From: SHVZ01 sp041906305 | GTDB lineage: Bacteria > Pseudomonadota > Alphaproteobacteria > SHVZ01 | Direction: 5' to 3' | Assembly: GCA_041906305.1 (NCBI GenBank) | Contig: JAYRJL010000009.1 | Coordinates: 1 to 64,000, forward strand | DNA: 64,000 bases | Shown: in pieces, positions 25,157 to 34,226 of the stretch | How positions within the stretch are numbered: the first letter of the stretch is position 1 | Layout of the letters: each line of letters begins with the position of its first letter | Position numbers and translations under genes: made by a program | The notes under the pieces: model-generated | Told to the model about the DNA's origin: nothing | The model's database searches: none | The model's input: the letters and a program-made list of their open reading frames with translations, nothing else

Positions 25157-25734
25157 TCCTTCCATCCCATCGCGAAGTCGACGACGGAGGACAGGAGCGC
25201 CAGATGCCCCGCCTCGACGAAGCCGTACTGCCTGGACGGCAGGTAGAGGTTCACGTCACCCATCCCGCGAAGCGGGTTGCCCGGCTCGAATCCGGTCAGG
25301 GTCAGCACCTCGGCCTTGTGTGCGCGCGCCGCCTCGACCCCCTTCAGGATGTTCGGCGACTTCCCCGACGACGAGATCGCCACCAGCATGTCGCCCGGAC
25401 GACCCAGCCACTCGATCTGCTTCTCGTAAACGTGCTGGTAGCCGTAGTCGTTGCCGAGGCACGTCAGCGTCGCGGCGTCGCTGAAGCACATCGCCCGGAT
25501 CCCGGCGGCCTTGGAGAAGTCCTCCGACATGTGGCTCGCGATCGCCGACGAGCCGCCGTTGCCGATGAACATGACCTTGTCGCCGCGCGCGTGCACGGCA
25601 CGGGAGGTCGAGAGCGCCCAGTCGATCGCCGTGTCGAGATCGAGATGCTTGCCGGTACGGTCCGTCGCCTCGGCCGCGGCGAGAACGGCCTGGAACGATG
25701 CGAAATAGCGGCCGACGCTGGCTGGTGCGGTCAT
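25153..25734 (-). CDS. SIS-domain phosphosugar isomerase (GmhA-like)
   Basis: A 193-residue SIS-domain protein. The phosphosugar-binding pattern is FIGNGGSSAIASHMSEDFSK, followed by SISS-type residues in LVAISSSGKSPNILKG. GEN-type loops and the helix EAGHLALLSSVVD near the end match the phosphoheptose isomerase group. GmhA turns sedoheptulose 7-phosphate into D-glycero-D-manno-heptose 7-phosphate. It follows the kinase/nucleotidyltransferase gene by 4 bp, which supports a heptose substrate. Confidence 0.85.
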   Translation of the reverse strand: MTAPASVGRYFASFQAVLAAAEATDRTGKHLDLDTAIDWALSTSRAVHARGDKVMFIGNGGSSAIASHMSEDFSKAAGIRAMCFSDAATLTCLGNDYGYQHVYEKQIEWLGRPGDMLVAISSSGKSPNILKGVEAARAHKAEVLTLTGFEPGNPLRGMGDVNLYLPSRQYGFVEAGHLALLSSVVDFAMGWKE

Positions 25735-25738
25735 GCGC

Positions 25739-27340
25739 CTAGCCTAATAGAGCGCGCATCGACTTGACCACGGCCGGTTTGTCGACCGAGCTGCGGTGAC
25801 CCATGATCGCCACCTTGAGCGCCCCGACGATATTGCCGACGAAGCCGATGACCTTCATCGGCGCGCCGGCACACACCAGCGGCGCGGTCACCGCGAGGAA
25901 GGCGTCGCCCGCACCGACCGTGTCGACGACGGTCCGCGTAAGGGCCGGGATGCGCGAGACCGGCTCGCCCTTGGCGTAGGTGACGCAGCCGTACTTGCCG
26001 TGGGTCAGGATCAGCTTGTCGCACTTGACCATCGACGGGAGGATTTCGCCGGCAATCGTCTCGACCTCGACCCGCTTCTCGCCGGTGGCGAGCCGGGCTT
26101 CCGGCGTGTCGATGCACAGATAGTCGGCGCGCGGATATCGCGTGATCAGGTTGAAGCCCATGTTGGCGCTGTTCGACTGGGCGTTCACCGCCAGGAATTT
26201 CGATCTCTCGCTGACCAGATCGATGGTCGACCGCCCGATCAGCCCGTGACCGAAGTCGGTGATCAGCACCATGTCGTAGTCGCCGATACGCTCAGAAATC
26301 TTCCCGTTGAGCTCCGACTCCAGCGCCGCGTCAAGCGGCGTGTCGTCCATCGTGTAGACCTCGAAGAGCTTGCGCATGTAGCCGGGATCGATGAACCGGC
26401 TCTTGCGCGTCGTCGGCATCCCGCGGCGCTCGATCAGGTTGATCGAGACGTTGTCCTGGCGGGAGCGCAGCAGCAGCTCCTCGTGGCTGTCCTCGCTGCC
26501 GATCGCGGTGATGACGTCGACCTCCGCGCAGAAGTTCGCGAGATGGTTCGCGGCGGCGACGACGCCGCCGGCGAACATCTCGCGGTTCTGGAACAGGGTC
26601 GCGATCATGTTCTCCTTCGGCGACTTTCCCATCGGCACGACGTACTGGTACTCGTCGACGATGGCGTCGCCGATCACGAGCACGCGGTAGTCGCGGACCC
26701 TGTCCAGCAGCTTCTCGATCTCCTCGATCGGGTGCTCCTGCCGGAAGCCGTCGAGATAGTCGCGGATCGAAGGGTCGAGGGTGGAGAAGTATTGGTTGAT
26801 GAGCTGGGTCGAGCTCGACGTGATCTCGTCGGTGAAGACCAGCCGTCCGCCATGCGCCTCGACCGCCTTCCGCTCCTCGGCGATCTTGCCGGTGACGTCG
26901 GTCGAGGCGTCGGCGTAGTCCGACCCCTTCACATAGGCGTCGGGCTTGATCGCCCGGATCACCGGCATGGCGTCGGGACTGGTGTTGATGCCGACCCAGT
27001 CGACATACTCCAGCGCACCCAGCATCTCGGCGCGGAGGGCATCGGTGAAGGCCGGCCGGCCCGGCCCCTTGTTGACGAAGGCGTCGGCCGTGACGGTGAC
27101 CACCAGGACGTCGCCATGACGGCGCGCCGCCTCCAGGTGCCGGATGTGGCCGACATGCACGAGATCGAACACGCCGTGCGCGAGCACGACGCGTCGGCCG
27201 GCGGCCTTAGCCTCGGCGGCGATCTTGGCGAGTTCGTCGATGCCCTTGACCTTGGCCCGGGCCGATCGGGCGGGCCTCGCCGCGTCGATCCTGCGCCGGC
27301 CCGGGGATTCACGCCGTCTGTCGTCGTTCGTCGCCGTCAA
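25739..27340 (-). CDS. Fused nucleotidyltransferase-PfkB kinase (HldE domains in reverse order)
   Basis: A 533-residue bifunctional protein. Residues about 50-190 are a RfaE/HldE-type nucleotidyltransferase with HVGH at 62-65 (GVFDLVHVGHIRHLEAA) and later ITSSSTQLI. Residues about 210-530 are a PfkB-family kinase with GGVVAAANHLANF, a late TVGAGDAFLAV anion-hole and catalytic Asp motif, and N-terminal VLVIGDAIVDEY. Classical HldE has the kinase first. Both activities match a sugar-phosphate 1-kinase and an NDP-transferase for heptose. It is the first gene of the minus operon and is divergent from the APH-like kinase. Confidence 0.88.
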   Translation of the reverse strand: MTATNDDRRRESPGRRRIDAARPARSARAKVKGIDELAKIAAEAKAAGRRVVLAHGVFDLVHVGHIRHLEAARRHGDVLVVTVTADAFVNKGPGRPAFTDALRAEMLGALEYVDWVGINTSPDAMPVIRAIKPDAYVKGSDYADASTDVTGKIAEERKAVEAHGGRLVFTDEITSSSTQLINQYFSTLDPSIRDYLDGFRQEHPIEEIEKLLDRVRDYRVLVIGDAIVDEYQYVVPMGKSPKENMIATLFQNREMFAGGVVAAANHLANFCAEVDVITAIGSEDSHEELLLRSRQDNVSINLIERRGMPTTRKSRFIDPGYMRKLFEVYTMDDTPLDAALESELNGKISERIGDYDMVLITDFGHGLIGRSTIDLVSERSKFLAVNAQSNSANMGFNLITRYPRADYLCIDTPEARLATGEKRVEVETIAGEILPSMVKCDKLILTHGKYGCVTYAKGEPVSRIPALTRTVVDTVGAGDAFLAVTAPLVCAGAPMKVIGFVGNIVGALKVAIMGHRSSVDKPAVVKSMRALLG

Positions 27341-27425
27341 CGCGCGCCCTCGGTCGTCTTTCGTCTCCGGGTTTAGTGGATCGGCTGAGGGAAGGCAACG
27401 AGGGGTGGCGTGCTATGGTCCGCTC

Positions 27426-28376
27426 ATGCCGGACGAAATCGCCGCCGTCGCCCATCGGCTGCTGGGGTCGTTTCCCGATCGGGTCGAGCCTGTCGGCGGC
27501 GGCGGCAACAACCGAATCTTCCGGGCCGAGATCGCCGGCAAACCCGTCGCGCTCAAGGGTTATCGTGCCGCCGACGGCGACACGCGCGACCGCCTCGGCG
27601 CGGAGTGGTCCGCCCTCTCGCTGGTCTCCCGCCACCTCCCGGACGTCGTGCCGAAGCCGCTCGCCTGCGACCGTTCGTCCGGCTGGGCCGCCTACGAATG
27701 GGTCGAGGGTGCAAGGATCACAAACGCGGGCGATTCGGATATCGAGGCCGCCATCACCTTCCTTCGCGACCTCCAGCCCCTCCGGCAACGACCGGGGGCG
27801 TCGGACCTGGGCCTCGCCTCCGAGGCCTGCCTGTCGCTGGGAGACCTGACCTCCCAGATCGAGCGCCGGCTCCGGCGCCTCGCGGGCATCGATGCCGTCG
27901 CTCCTTTCCTCGCCGACATCGGCAGCACCTTCGCCCGCCTGGCCGGCGACGGCCCGGAACTCGCCGCCGAGCGTCGGATCCTGTCGCCCTCCGACTTCGG
28001 CTTTCACAACGCGATCCGGCGGCCGGATGGCCGGTTGGTCTTCATCGACTTCGAGTATTTCGGCTGGGACGACCCGGCCAAGCTCGCCTCGGACATCCAC
28101 TGGCACCCGGGCATGGGGCTGACCCCCTCCCAACGCGAACGCTTCGCCGCAGGCCTGTCGCGGGTCTTCGGCGATGATCCCGGCTATCCGGAGAGGCTCA
28201 CCCGGTACCTCCCGCTCATCGGGCTGAGATGGTGCCTGATTCTCCTCAACGAGTTCCTGCCGGCCGGCCTCGCGCGCCGCCGCCACGCCGGACAGGCCGC
28301 GGATGCCCAGGCGGCGAGAGATCGCCAGCTGGCCAAGGCCCGCGCGCTTTACAGCGAGGTTGTCCAGGGTCTATGA
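27426..28376 (+). CDS. Aminoglycoside-phosphotransferase-like kinase
   Basis: A 316-residue APH-fold kinase. VEPVGGGGNNRIFRAEIAGK is the nucleotide loop, VALKGYR supplies the ATP-contacting Lys, LSPSDFGFHNAI is the catalytic loop, and FIDFEYFGWDDPAKL holds the metal-binding Asp. The usual His before the catalytic Asp is Ser here. The substrate is probably a small polyol or sugar. It opens the plus-strand operon; the transketolase gene starts 7 bp later. The open frame continues far upstream, but the ATG at 27426 is the first sensible start. Confidence 0.8.
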   Translation: MPDEIAAVAHRLLGSFPDRVEPVGGGGNNRIFRAEIAGKPVALKGYRAADGDTRDRLGAEWSALSLVSRHLPDVVPKPLACDRSSGWAAYEWVEGARITNAGDSDIEAAITFLRDLQPLRQRPGASDLGLASEACLSLGDLTSQIERRLRRLAGIDAVAPFLADIGSTFARLAGDGPELAAERRILSPSDFGFHNAIRRPDGRLVFIDFEYFGWDDPAKLASDIHWHPGMGLTPSQRERFAAGLSRVFGDDPGYPERLTRYLPLIGLRWCLILLNEFLPAGLARRRHAGQAADAQAARDRQLAKARALYSEVVQGL

Positions 28377-28383
28377 CGCGGTC

Positions 28384-29214
28384 GTGGCTGACACTTCCTC
28401 CACGGCCGCCGGGCTCGACGAGCGCTCGCGCTACTTGCGCACGCTCGTCGTCGACGCCTTGGAAGGCGGCGGCCGCGGCCATGTCGGTGCCGCGCTCTCG
28501 CTGATCGAGATCGTCCGCGTCCTCTATGACGACATCCTGAAAGTACGCCCGGCCGAGCCGAAATGGCCCGACCGCGACCGGCTGATCCTGTCGAAGGGTC
28601 ATGGTTGCCTCGGCCTCTACGCGCTCCTCGCCGACAAGGGCTTCGTCAGCATGGACGACCTCAAGAGGCAGTGCCGCCCGGGCGCTCTTCTCGGCGGCCA
28701 TCCCGAGATCCGCATTCCGGGCGTCGAGGCATCCACCGGCGCGCTCGGCCACGGGCTCGCGATCGGCGTCGGTCTGGCGCTCGCCGCCCGCATGCAGAAG
28801 CGGCCGTCGCGGGTCTTCGTCATCCAGGGGGATGGCGAGTCGAACGAAGGATCGGTGTGGGAGGCGGCGATGATGGCGGCCAAGCACCGGCTCGCCAACC
28901 TGACGCTGATCCTCGACTACAACAAGATGCAGTCCTACGGGAACGTGCCCGACGTGCTGCCGCTGGAGCCCTTGGCCGACAAGCTGCGCGCCTTCGGCTT
29001 CGGCGTGACGGAGGCCGACGGCCACGACGTCGCCCAGCTCCGCCGGGTGTTCGGCGCGCTTCCCGTCGACGCCGCCAAGCCCAGCGCCGTCATCTGCCAC
29101 ACGGTGAAGGGCCGCGGCATCGCGGTCTGCGAGCACAACGCCGCCTGGCACCACAAGGCGCGGCTGCCGGCCGACCAGGCCGCGGCGCTGCGCAAGGAAT
29201 TGATGGGCGCCTGA
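28384..29214 (+). CDS. Transketolase-like protein, N-terminal (TPP-binding) subunit
   Basis: A 276-residue stand-alone N-terminal transketolase half. It holds the diphosphate motif GDGESNEGSVWEAAMM and conserved His-containing segments LSKGHGCLGLYAL and GHPEIRIPGVEASTGALGHG. Starts are weak: I chose GTG at 28384, because the in-frame ORF start at 28303 lies inside the kinase gene. The next gene supplies the pyrimidine-binding half. Split transketolases in sugar clusters make ketose phosphates or add two-carbon branches. Confidence 0.88.
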   Translation: MADTSSTAAGLDERSRYLRTLVVDALEGGGRGHVGAALSLIEIVRVLYDDILKVRPAEPKWPDRDRLILSKGHGCLGLYALLADKGFVSMDDLKRQCRPGALLGGHPEIRIPGVEASTGALGHGLAIGVGLALAARMQKRPSRVFVIQGDGESNEGSVWEAAMMAAKHRLANLTLILDYNKMQSYGNVPDVLPLEPLADKLRAFGFGVTEADGHDVAQLRRVFGALPVDAAKPSAVICHTVKGRGIAVCEHNAAWHHKARLPADQAAALRKELMGA

Positions 29215-30125
29215 TGCGCGAGACCAGCCTAAAGATGGTGCACGAGCTGGCGAAGCGCGACCCGCGGGTCGTCTTCGTCGGATCCGACCTCGGCGCCGGC
29301 GTCCTCGACGCCATGCGCCAGGAGATGCCCGAGCGCTTCTACATGGAAGGTGTTTCCGAGGCGGCGATCATCGGCATGGCCGCCGGCCTCGCGATGGACG
29401 GCTACATTCCCTACGTCAACACCATCGCCACCTTCATCACGCGACGCTGCTACGAGCAGGTCGCGATCGACCTCTGCCTGCACAACCTGCCGGTCCGGCT
29501 GATCGCCAACGGCGGCGGCATGGTCTATGCGCCGCTGGGCCCGACCCATATGGCGATCGAGGACATCGCGATCATGCGGGCGCTGCCGAACATGTCGGTG
29601 GTCGCGGTCGCCGATGCGGAAGAGATGAAGCGGTTCATGGCCGCGACCCTCGATCATCCGAGCCCGATCTACATCCGGCTCGGCAAGGGCGGCGACCCGG
29701 TGGTGACCAAGCCCGAGCACGGCTTCACCCTCGGCAAGGCGATCGAGCTCAAGGCCCCCGGCCGCGTCGGCTTCATCACCACGGGCGTGATGGCGAGCCG
29801 GGCGCTGGCGGCGAGCGAGATCATGGCCAAGACCAACACGCCGGCGGGCGTGCTGCACATGCCGTCGGTCAAGCCGTTCGACGAGGCGGCGGTGCTGGCG
29901 CTCGCAGCCAAGGTCGAGCGCCTGGTCACGGTCGAGGAGCACAGCCGGATCGGCGGTCTCGGCTCGGCGGTCTCCGAGCTCCTGACCGACAAGGGCGTGC
30001 ACACGCCCCTGCTGCGGCTCGCGCTTCCCGACCGCTTCCCCGAGGACTACGGTAGCCAGGAGCACCTGCTCGAGCAGGCCGGGCTCTCGCCGGCCGCCAT
30101 CGCCGAGGCCGCACGACGCGCATGA
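29214..30125 (+). CDS. Transketolase-like protein, C-terminal subunit
   Basis: A 303-residue partner holding the pyrimidine-binding domain, with catalytic Glu in YMEGVSEAAIIGMAAGLA, and the transketolase C-terminal domain (VKPFDEAAVLALAAKVERLV, TVEEHSRIGGLGSAV). Its ATG overlaps the stop of the N-terminal subunit by one base (TGATG), and its own stop overlaps the first DegT gene by four. The two chains should form one enzyme. The longer open frame upstream is the shadow of the N-terminal subunit. Confidence 0.9.
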   Translation: MRETSLKMVHELAKRDPRVVFVGSDLGAGVLDAMRQEMPERFYMEGVSEAAIIGMAAGLAMDGYIPYVNTIATFITRRCYEQVAIDLCLHNLPVRLIANGGGMVYAPLGPTHMAIEDIAIMRALPNMSVVAVADAEEMKRFMAATLDHPSPIYIRLGKGGDPVVTKPEHGFTLGKAIELKAPGRVGFITTGVMASRALAASEIMAKTNTPAGVLHMPSVKPFDEAAVLALAAKVERLVTVEEHSRIGGLGSAVSELLTDKGVHTPLLRLALPDRFPEDYGSQEHLLEQAGLSPAAIAEAARRA

Positions 30126-31225
30126 AGGTCCGCTACTCCTATCTCGGCCAGCAGTTCGCGGATCCGGATCCGATCCTGGCCGAGCTCAAGAAGCTGGTCG
30201 CCAGCGGCGACTTCACTCTGGGCAAGCCGGTCGCGGAGTTCGAGAAGCGCTTCGCCGACCTGATCGGCGTGAAGCACGCGGTCGGCGTCGGATCCGGCAC
30301 CGATGCGCTGAAGCTGCCGTTGAAGGCCTGCGGCATCGGCCACGGCGACGAGGTCATCACGGCCGCCAACACCTTCGTCGCCACGGTGGGTGCCATCGCC
30401 GAGATCGGCGCCAAGCCTGTCTTCGTCGACGCGCTCGACAACTTCTGCATGGACGTCGACAAGGTCGAGGCGGCGATCACGCCGAAGACCAAGGCGATCA
30501 TGCCGGTGCACTTCACCGGCGAGATGTGCGACATGCCGAAGCTCATGGAGATCGCCGGTCGCCACAAGCTGCCGGTGGTCGAGGACGCCTGCCAGGCGAT
30601 CCTCGCCGAATGCGACGGCAAGCGCGGCGGCACCTGGGGCATCGGCGCCGGCTTCTCGCTGCATCCGCTGAAGAACCTCAACGTCTGGGGCGATGCCGGC
30701 ATCGCCGTCACCAACGACGACGAGATGGCGAAGAAGCTTCGGCTCCTGCGCAACCACGGCCTCGCCAATCGCGACGAGGTCGAGATCCTCGGATACAACT
30801 CGCGCCTGGATTCGGTGCAGGCCGTGGTCGGCAACTGGCTGATCCCCCAGACCTACGACATCACCGAGAAGCGCATCGCCAACGGCGCCTACTACGATCG
30901 CGCCTTCGCCGACACCAGGCAGGTTCGCGTGCCGCCGCGCTCGAACCGCGTGAAGCGCGTGTTCCACCTCTACATGATCTTCGCCGAGGACCGCGACGCG
31001 CTGCACGCGCACTGCCTGAAGGCCGGGATCTCCGCCAAGGTCCACTACCCGATCCCCATCTACCGCCAGGAAGGCCTCCGGCACATCGGCCACAAGCTGG
31101 GCGACTTCCCGGTCTCCGACCGGCAGGCGGACGAGGTCCTGAGCTTCCCGGTCGACCAGCATCTGTCGCGCGCGGAGCAGGACTTCGTGATCGAGACGGT
31201 GCGCGACTTCTACCGCGGCCGCTGA
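30122..31225 (+). CDS. DegT/DnrJ/EryC1/StrS sugar aminotransferase, copy 1
   Basis: A 367-residue PLP aminotransferase that adds an amino group to a keto-sugar nucleotide. The PLP lysine is Lys184 in SLHPLKNLNVWGDAG. Other family marks are GVGSGTDALKLPLKACGIG, FVDALDNFCMDVDKVEAAIT, and VVEDACQAILAECDG. It overlaps the transketolase C-subunit by 4 bp and precedes a second DegT gene by 11 bp; the two are clear paralogues and may act on different keto carbons or as a pair. Confidence 0.92.
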   Translation: MKVRYSYLGQQFADPDPILAELKKLVASGDFTLGKPVAEFEKRFADLIGVKHAVGVGSGTDALKLPLKACGIGHGDEVITAANTFVATVGAIAEIGAKPVFVDALDNFCMDVDKVEAAITPKTKAIMPVHFTGEMCDMPKLMEIAGRHKLPVVEDACQAILAECDGKRGGTWGIGAGFSLHPLKNLNVWGDAGIAVTNDDEMAKKLRLLRNHGLANRDEVEILGYNSRLDSVQAVVGNWLIPQTYDITEKRIANGAYYDRAFADTRQVRVPPRSNRVKRVFHLYMIFAEDRDALHAHCLKAGISAKVHYPIPIYRQEGLRHIGHKLGDFPVSDRQADEVLSFPVDQHLSRAEQDFVIETVRDFYRGR

Positions 31226-31236
31226 AGACGTCCGGG

Positions 31237-32352
31237 ATGCGCTCCTCCTCCGGCCTCGACATCCCCTACGTCAACCTCAAGGCCCAATACGCGGCCGAGA
31301 AGGACGAGATCCACGCTGCCGTCGATCGGGTCTTCTCAAAAGGCGATTTCATCCTGGGCGAAGCGGTCGCCGAGTTCGAAGCAAAGCTCGCCAGTCGTTT
31401 CGGCTTCGGCCACGTGGTCGCCCTCAATTCCGGTACCGACGCGCTGATGCTGGCGCTCCTCGCCCTCGGCATCGGCCGCGGCGACGAGGTCATCACCCAG
31501 TCCAATTCGTTCGTCGCTTCGGCCGCCACCATCGCCCATGTGGGCGCCACGCCGGTATTCGTCGACGTGAAACCCGACCAGCTGATGGACCCCGCGAAGA
31601 TCGAGGCGGCGATCACGCCCCGCACGAAGGCGATCATGCCGGTGCATCTGACGGGCCGCATCTGCGACATGCCGGCGATCCAGGAGATCGCCGGCCGCCA
31701 TGACCTCAAGGTGATCGAGGACGCGGCGCAGTCGATCGGCTCGACTTTGCTCGACCGCCAGGCCGGCGCCTGGGGCGATGCCGCAGGCTTCTCGCTGCAC
31801 CCTCTGAAGAACCTGAATGCCGCCGGCGACGCGGGATTTCTTTCGACACGGCATGCGGACGTCGCCGAGCGCATCCGGAAGCTACGCAACCACGGCCAGA
31901 GCGACCGCAACACGGTGGCCGAGTGGGGCATCAACTCGCGCCTCGACACGCTGCAGGCAGCGCTGCTGCTGATGCGGCTCGACCGGCTGGATACGGTCAT
32001 CGCCCGGCGCCGCGCCAACGTCGATCTCTACCGCCGGCTGCTGGACACGAAGCACGTGTTCCACCCGCCGTGCCGGCAGGAGGAGTTCAACACCTTCCAC
32101 ACCTTCGTCGTCCAGGTCGACCGTCGGGACGCGCTGCGCGAGCACCTGCATGCGAACGGCATCGGCTCGGCGATCCACTACCCGATCCCGATCCACCTGC
32201 AGCCGGCCGCGGCCAGGCTCGGCTGCAAGCCGGGCGACCTGCCGGTGACCGAGCGACAATCCGGCCGCATCCTGTCGCTGCCGATCCACCAGTTCCTGAC
32301 CGAGAACGAGGTCCGCCGCATCGCCGAGACGGTCAACGGGTTCTTCCGATGA
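31237..32352 (+). CDS. DegT/DnrJ/EryC1/StrS sugar aminotransferase, copy 2
   Basis: A 371-residue PLP aminotransferase, paralogous to the preceding gene (shared PYVNLKAQY-type start, ALNSGTDALMLALLALGIG, VIEDAAQSIGSTLLD, and Lys191 in SLHPLKNLNAAGDAG). The start is the ATG at 31237; the frame stays open far upstream. The stop overlaps the oxygenase gene by 4 bp. Two adjacent DegT enzymes suggest a diamino sugar or two steps with different regiochemistry. Confidence 0.92.
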   Translation: MRSSSGLDIPYVNLKAQYAAEKDEIHAAVDRVFSKGDFILGEAVAEFEAKLASRFGFGHVVALNSGTDALMLALLALGIGRGDEVITQSNSFVASAATIAHVGATPVFVDVKPDQLMDPAKIEAAITPRTKAIMPVHLTGRICDMPAIQEIAGRHDLKVIEDAAQSIGSTLLDRQAGAWGDAAGFSLHPLKNLNAAGDAGFLSTRHADVAERIRKLRNHGQSDRNTVAEWGINSRLDTLQAALLLMRLDRLDTVIARRRANVDLYRRLLDTKHVFHPPCRQEEFNTFHTFVVQVDRRDALREHLHANGIGSAIHYPIPIHLQPAAARLGCKPGDLPVTERQSGRILSLPIHQFLTENEVRRIAETVNGFFR

Positions 32353-33158
32353 CCGGCGGCTTCCTCTCGAACGAGGACCGGATCCTCGCCGACGCCTTCC
32401 TCAAGGAAGGGTACGTCGTCCGCGCGGTCGAGGATCGCGCCGCGCTCGACCGCATCCAGGCGCGCGTCGCCGAGCTCGCCGCGCACCAGCTCGGCCTCGA
32501 TCCGCCGAACGACCCGAAGGCATTCCTCGACGACATCCATGCCCATGTCGGCGCGGACAAGCTCAACGCCTTCCGGCTGGCCATGATCGCCGGCATCAAC
32601 GGCGAGAGCTGGTTCCGCCGCGCCTATTACGGGCTCGCGGAGAAGGCGCTCGCCGCCCTGGTCGGCAACGAGCTCGCGATGCAGCGCCGCGCCAACCTGT
32701 CGATCCAGCTTCCCGGCGACGAAAGCTCGCTGCTGCCGGCGCATACCGACACCTGGTCCGGCGACTCGCCCTTCGAGGTCGTGGTCTGGCTGCCGCTGGT
32801 GGACTGCCTGGCGACCAAGAGCATGTTCATCCTGCCGCCCGCCGCCAACGCGAAGGCGGCGGCGAAGCTCCCGACCTATAGCGACCAGGGTGTCGAGGCG
32901 CTCTACCGCGACTTCGAGGCGGACGCGCGCTTCCTCAACGTCGACTACGGCCAGTACCTGCTGTTCGACCAGAACCTGATCCACGGCAACCGCATCAACG
33001 CCGAGAAGACGACGCGCTGGACCTTCAATTGCCGCTTCAAGGGCCTGTTCACGCCCTATGCCGACAAGCGCCTCGGCGAGTTCTTCGAGCCGATCACGAT
33101 GCGGCCGGCGACACGCCTCGGCCTCGCCTACAAGCTGCCCGATGGCTTCGGCGAGTGA
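32349..33158 (+). CDS. Sporadic carbohydrate cluster 2OG-Fe(II) oxygenase-like protein
   Basis: A 269-residue protein that I match to the 2OG-Fe(II) oxygenases seen beside LIC12192-type proteins in scattered carbohydrate clusters. The metal motif fits HTDTWSGDSPFEVVVWLPLV (His-x-Asp), with a distal His in DQNLIHGNRIN and an Arg further on. Such enzymes hydroxylate or oxidise a carbon using 2-oxoglutarate and O2. It overlaps the second DegT gene by 4 bp and the LIC12192-type gene by 17 bp. The role in the sugar is unknown. Confidence 0.78.
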   Translation: MTGGFLSNEDRILADAFLKEGYVVRAVEDRAALDRIQARVAELAAHQLGLDPPNDPKAFLDDIHAHVGADKLNAFRLAMIAGINGESWFRRAYYGLAEKALAALVGNELAMQRRANLSIQLPGDESSLLPAHTDTWSGDSPFEVVVWLPLVDCLATKSMFILPPAANAKAAAKLPTYSDQGVEALYRDFEADARFLNVDYGQYLLFDQNLIHGNRINAEKTTRWTFNCRFKGLFTPYADKRLGEFFEPITMRPATRLGLAYKLPDGFGE

Positions 33159-33561
33159 CCCGGCCCGGGCCGGGTTCCGGGGATACATCGGCAGCCGGCC
33201 GGTCCTCGGAAACCGGACCCCGCAGGCGGTCCAGAACCTGGTGATCCGCGACTACTGCCAGCGCAATCGCCTGACCTATCTTCTGGCCGCCGCCGAATAC
33301 ACGATGCCCGCCTGCTACATGATGCTGAACGAGGTTCTCGCCGAGCTGCCGCGCCTCGAGGGCGTCGTCTGCTACACGCTCTTCATGCTGCCCGAAGCGT
33401 CCGAGCGCCGGCACGAGGTCTATCGCCGCGTGCTCGAGGCCAAGGCCCAGCTTCATACGGCGCTCGAAGGCCAGGTATTGCGCTCGGCCGAGGACATCGG
33501 CCGCATCGAGGACATCTGGCTGGTCCAGCGCGCGCTCGCTCACGCGCCGAAATCCCTCTGA
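33142..33561 (+). CDS. LIC12192-family sporadic carbohydrate cluster protein
   Basis: A 139-residue protein. The segments FRGYIGSRPVLGNRTPQAVQ, NLVIRDYCQRNRLTYLLAAA and EYTMPACYMMLNEVLAELP match the family named after Leptospira LIC12192. Its members occur patchily next to sugar biosynthesis genes and have no known function. I start at the ATG at 33142, inside the end of the oxygenase gene; no clean ribosome site supports it. It ends in a one-base TGATG overlap with the next gene. Confidence 0.78.
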   Translation: MASASDPARAGFRGYIGSRPVLGNRTPQAVQNLVIRDYCQRNRLTYLLAAAEYTMPACYMMLNEVLAELPRLEGVVCYTLFMLPEASERRHEVYRRVLEAKAQLHTALEGQVLRSAEDIGRIEDIWLVQRALAHAPKSL

Positions 33562-34226
33562 TGGCGCAGATCGACTTCCTGCAGGAGATGCATGGAAAGA
33601 CAAAGCGCGACTACGTCGCGCGCGTCACCCAGTTCGACAAAGCCGAGTGCGCGACAACCGCCAAGCGCTTCGGTGCCGAGTACTGGGACGGCCCCCGGCA
33701 ATACGGTTACGGCGGCTATCGCTACGACGGACGGTGGCGGCCGCTGGCGGACCGGCTCGCTGCCCACTACGGCATCAAGTCGGGCGAGCGCGTGCTCGAC
33801 GTCGGCTGCGGCAAGGGTTTCCTTCTGCATGAGATCGCGCAGTCGGTCCCGGGGGTCGAGGTGTTCGGTCTCGACATCTCCGAATACGGCATCGTCAACG
33901 CGAAGCCGGAGGTGAAGCCGCATCTCGCCGTCGGCAACGCCCGCGCCCTGCCCTTCGTCTCGGGCAGCTTCGACGTCGTGGTCTCCCTCGGCACGCTGCA
34001 CAACCTGCCGGTCGAGCAGGCGATCGCCGCCTTCGCCGAGATCGAGCGCGTCGGACGGGGCCCGCGAAAATACGTCATGGTCGAGTCGTTCCGCAACGAG
34101 CGCGAGCGCGCGAACCTGATGTACTGGCAGCTCACCTGCGAGAGCCTGCTGTCGCCGGCGTCCTGGAGCTGGGTCCAGGCGCAGGCCGGATATACCGGCG
34201 ACCATGGCTTCATCTACTTCGAGTGA
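33561..34226 (+). CDS. Class I SAM-dependent methyltransferase
   Basis: A 221-residue methyltransferase. Motif I is VLDVGCGKGFLLHEIA, with GLDIS following as motif II, and LAVGNARALPFVSGSFDVVV as motif III to IV. The chain starts with a 40-residue extension (DFLQEMHGKTKRDYVARVT). The acceptor is unknown. It starts at the TGATG overlap with the LIC12192-type gene and overlaps the RmlD-like gene by 23 bp. Confidence 0.85.
   Translation: MAQIDFLQEMHGKTKRDYVARVTQFDKAECATTAKRFGAEYWDGPRQYGYGGYRYDGRWRPLADRLAAHYGIKSGERVLDVGCGKGFLLHEIAQSVPGVEVFGLDISEYGIVNAKPEVKPHLAVGNARALPFVSGSFDVVVSLGTLHNLPVEQAIAAFAEIERVGRGPRKYVMVESFRNERERANLMYWQLTCESLLSPASWSWVQAQAGYTGDHGFIYFE

Noticed and set aside
25796..27376. 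526-codon plus-strand open frame opposite the kinase/nucleotidyltransferase gene
   Set aside because: It is the antisense shadow of a well-supported gene and has shadow-type composition rich in His, Asp and Arg.
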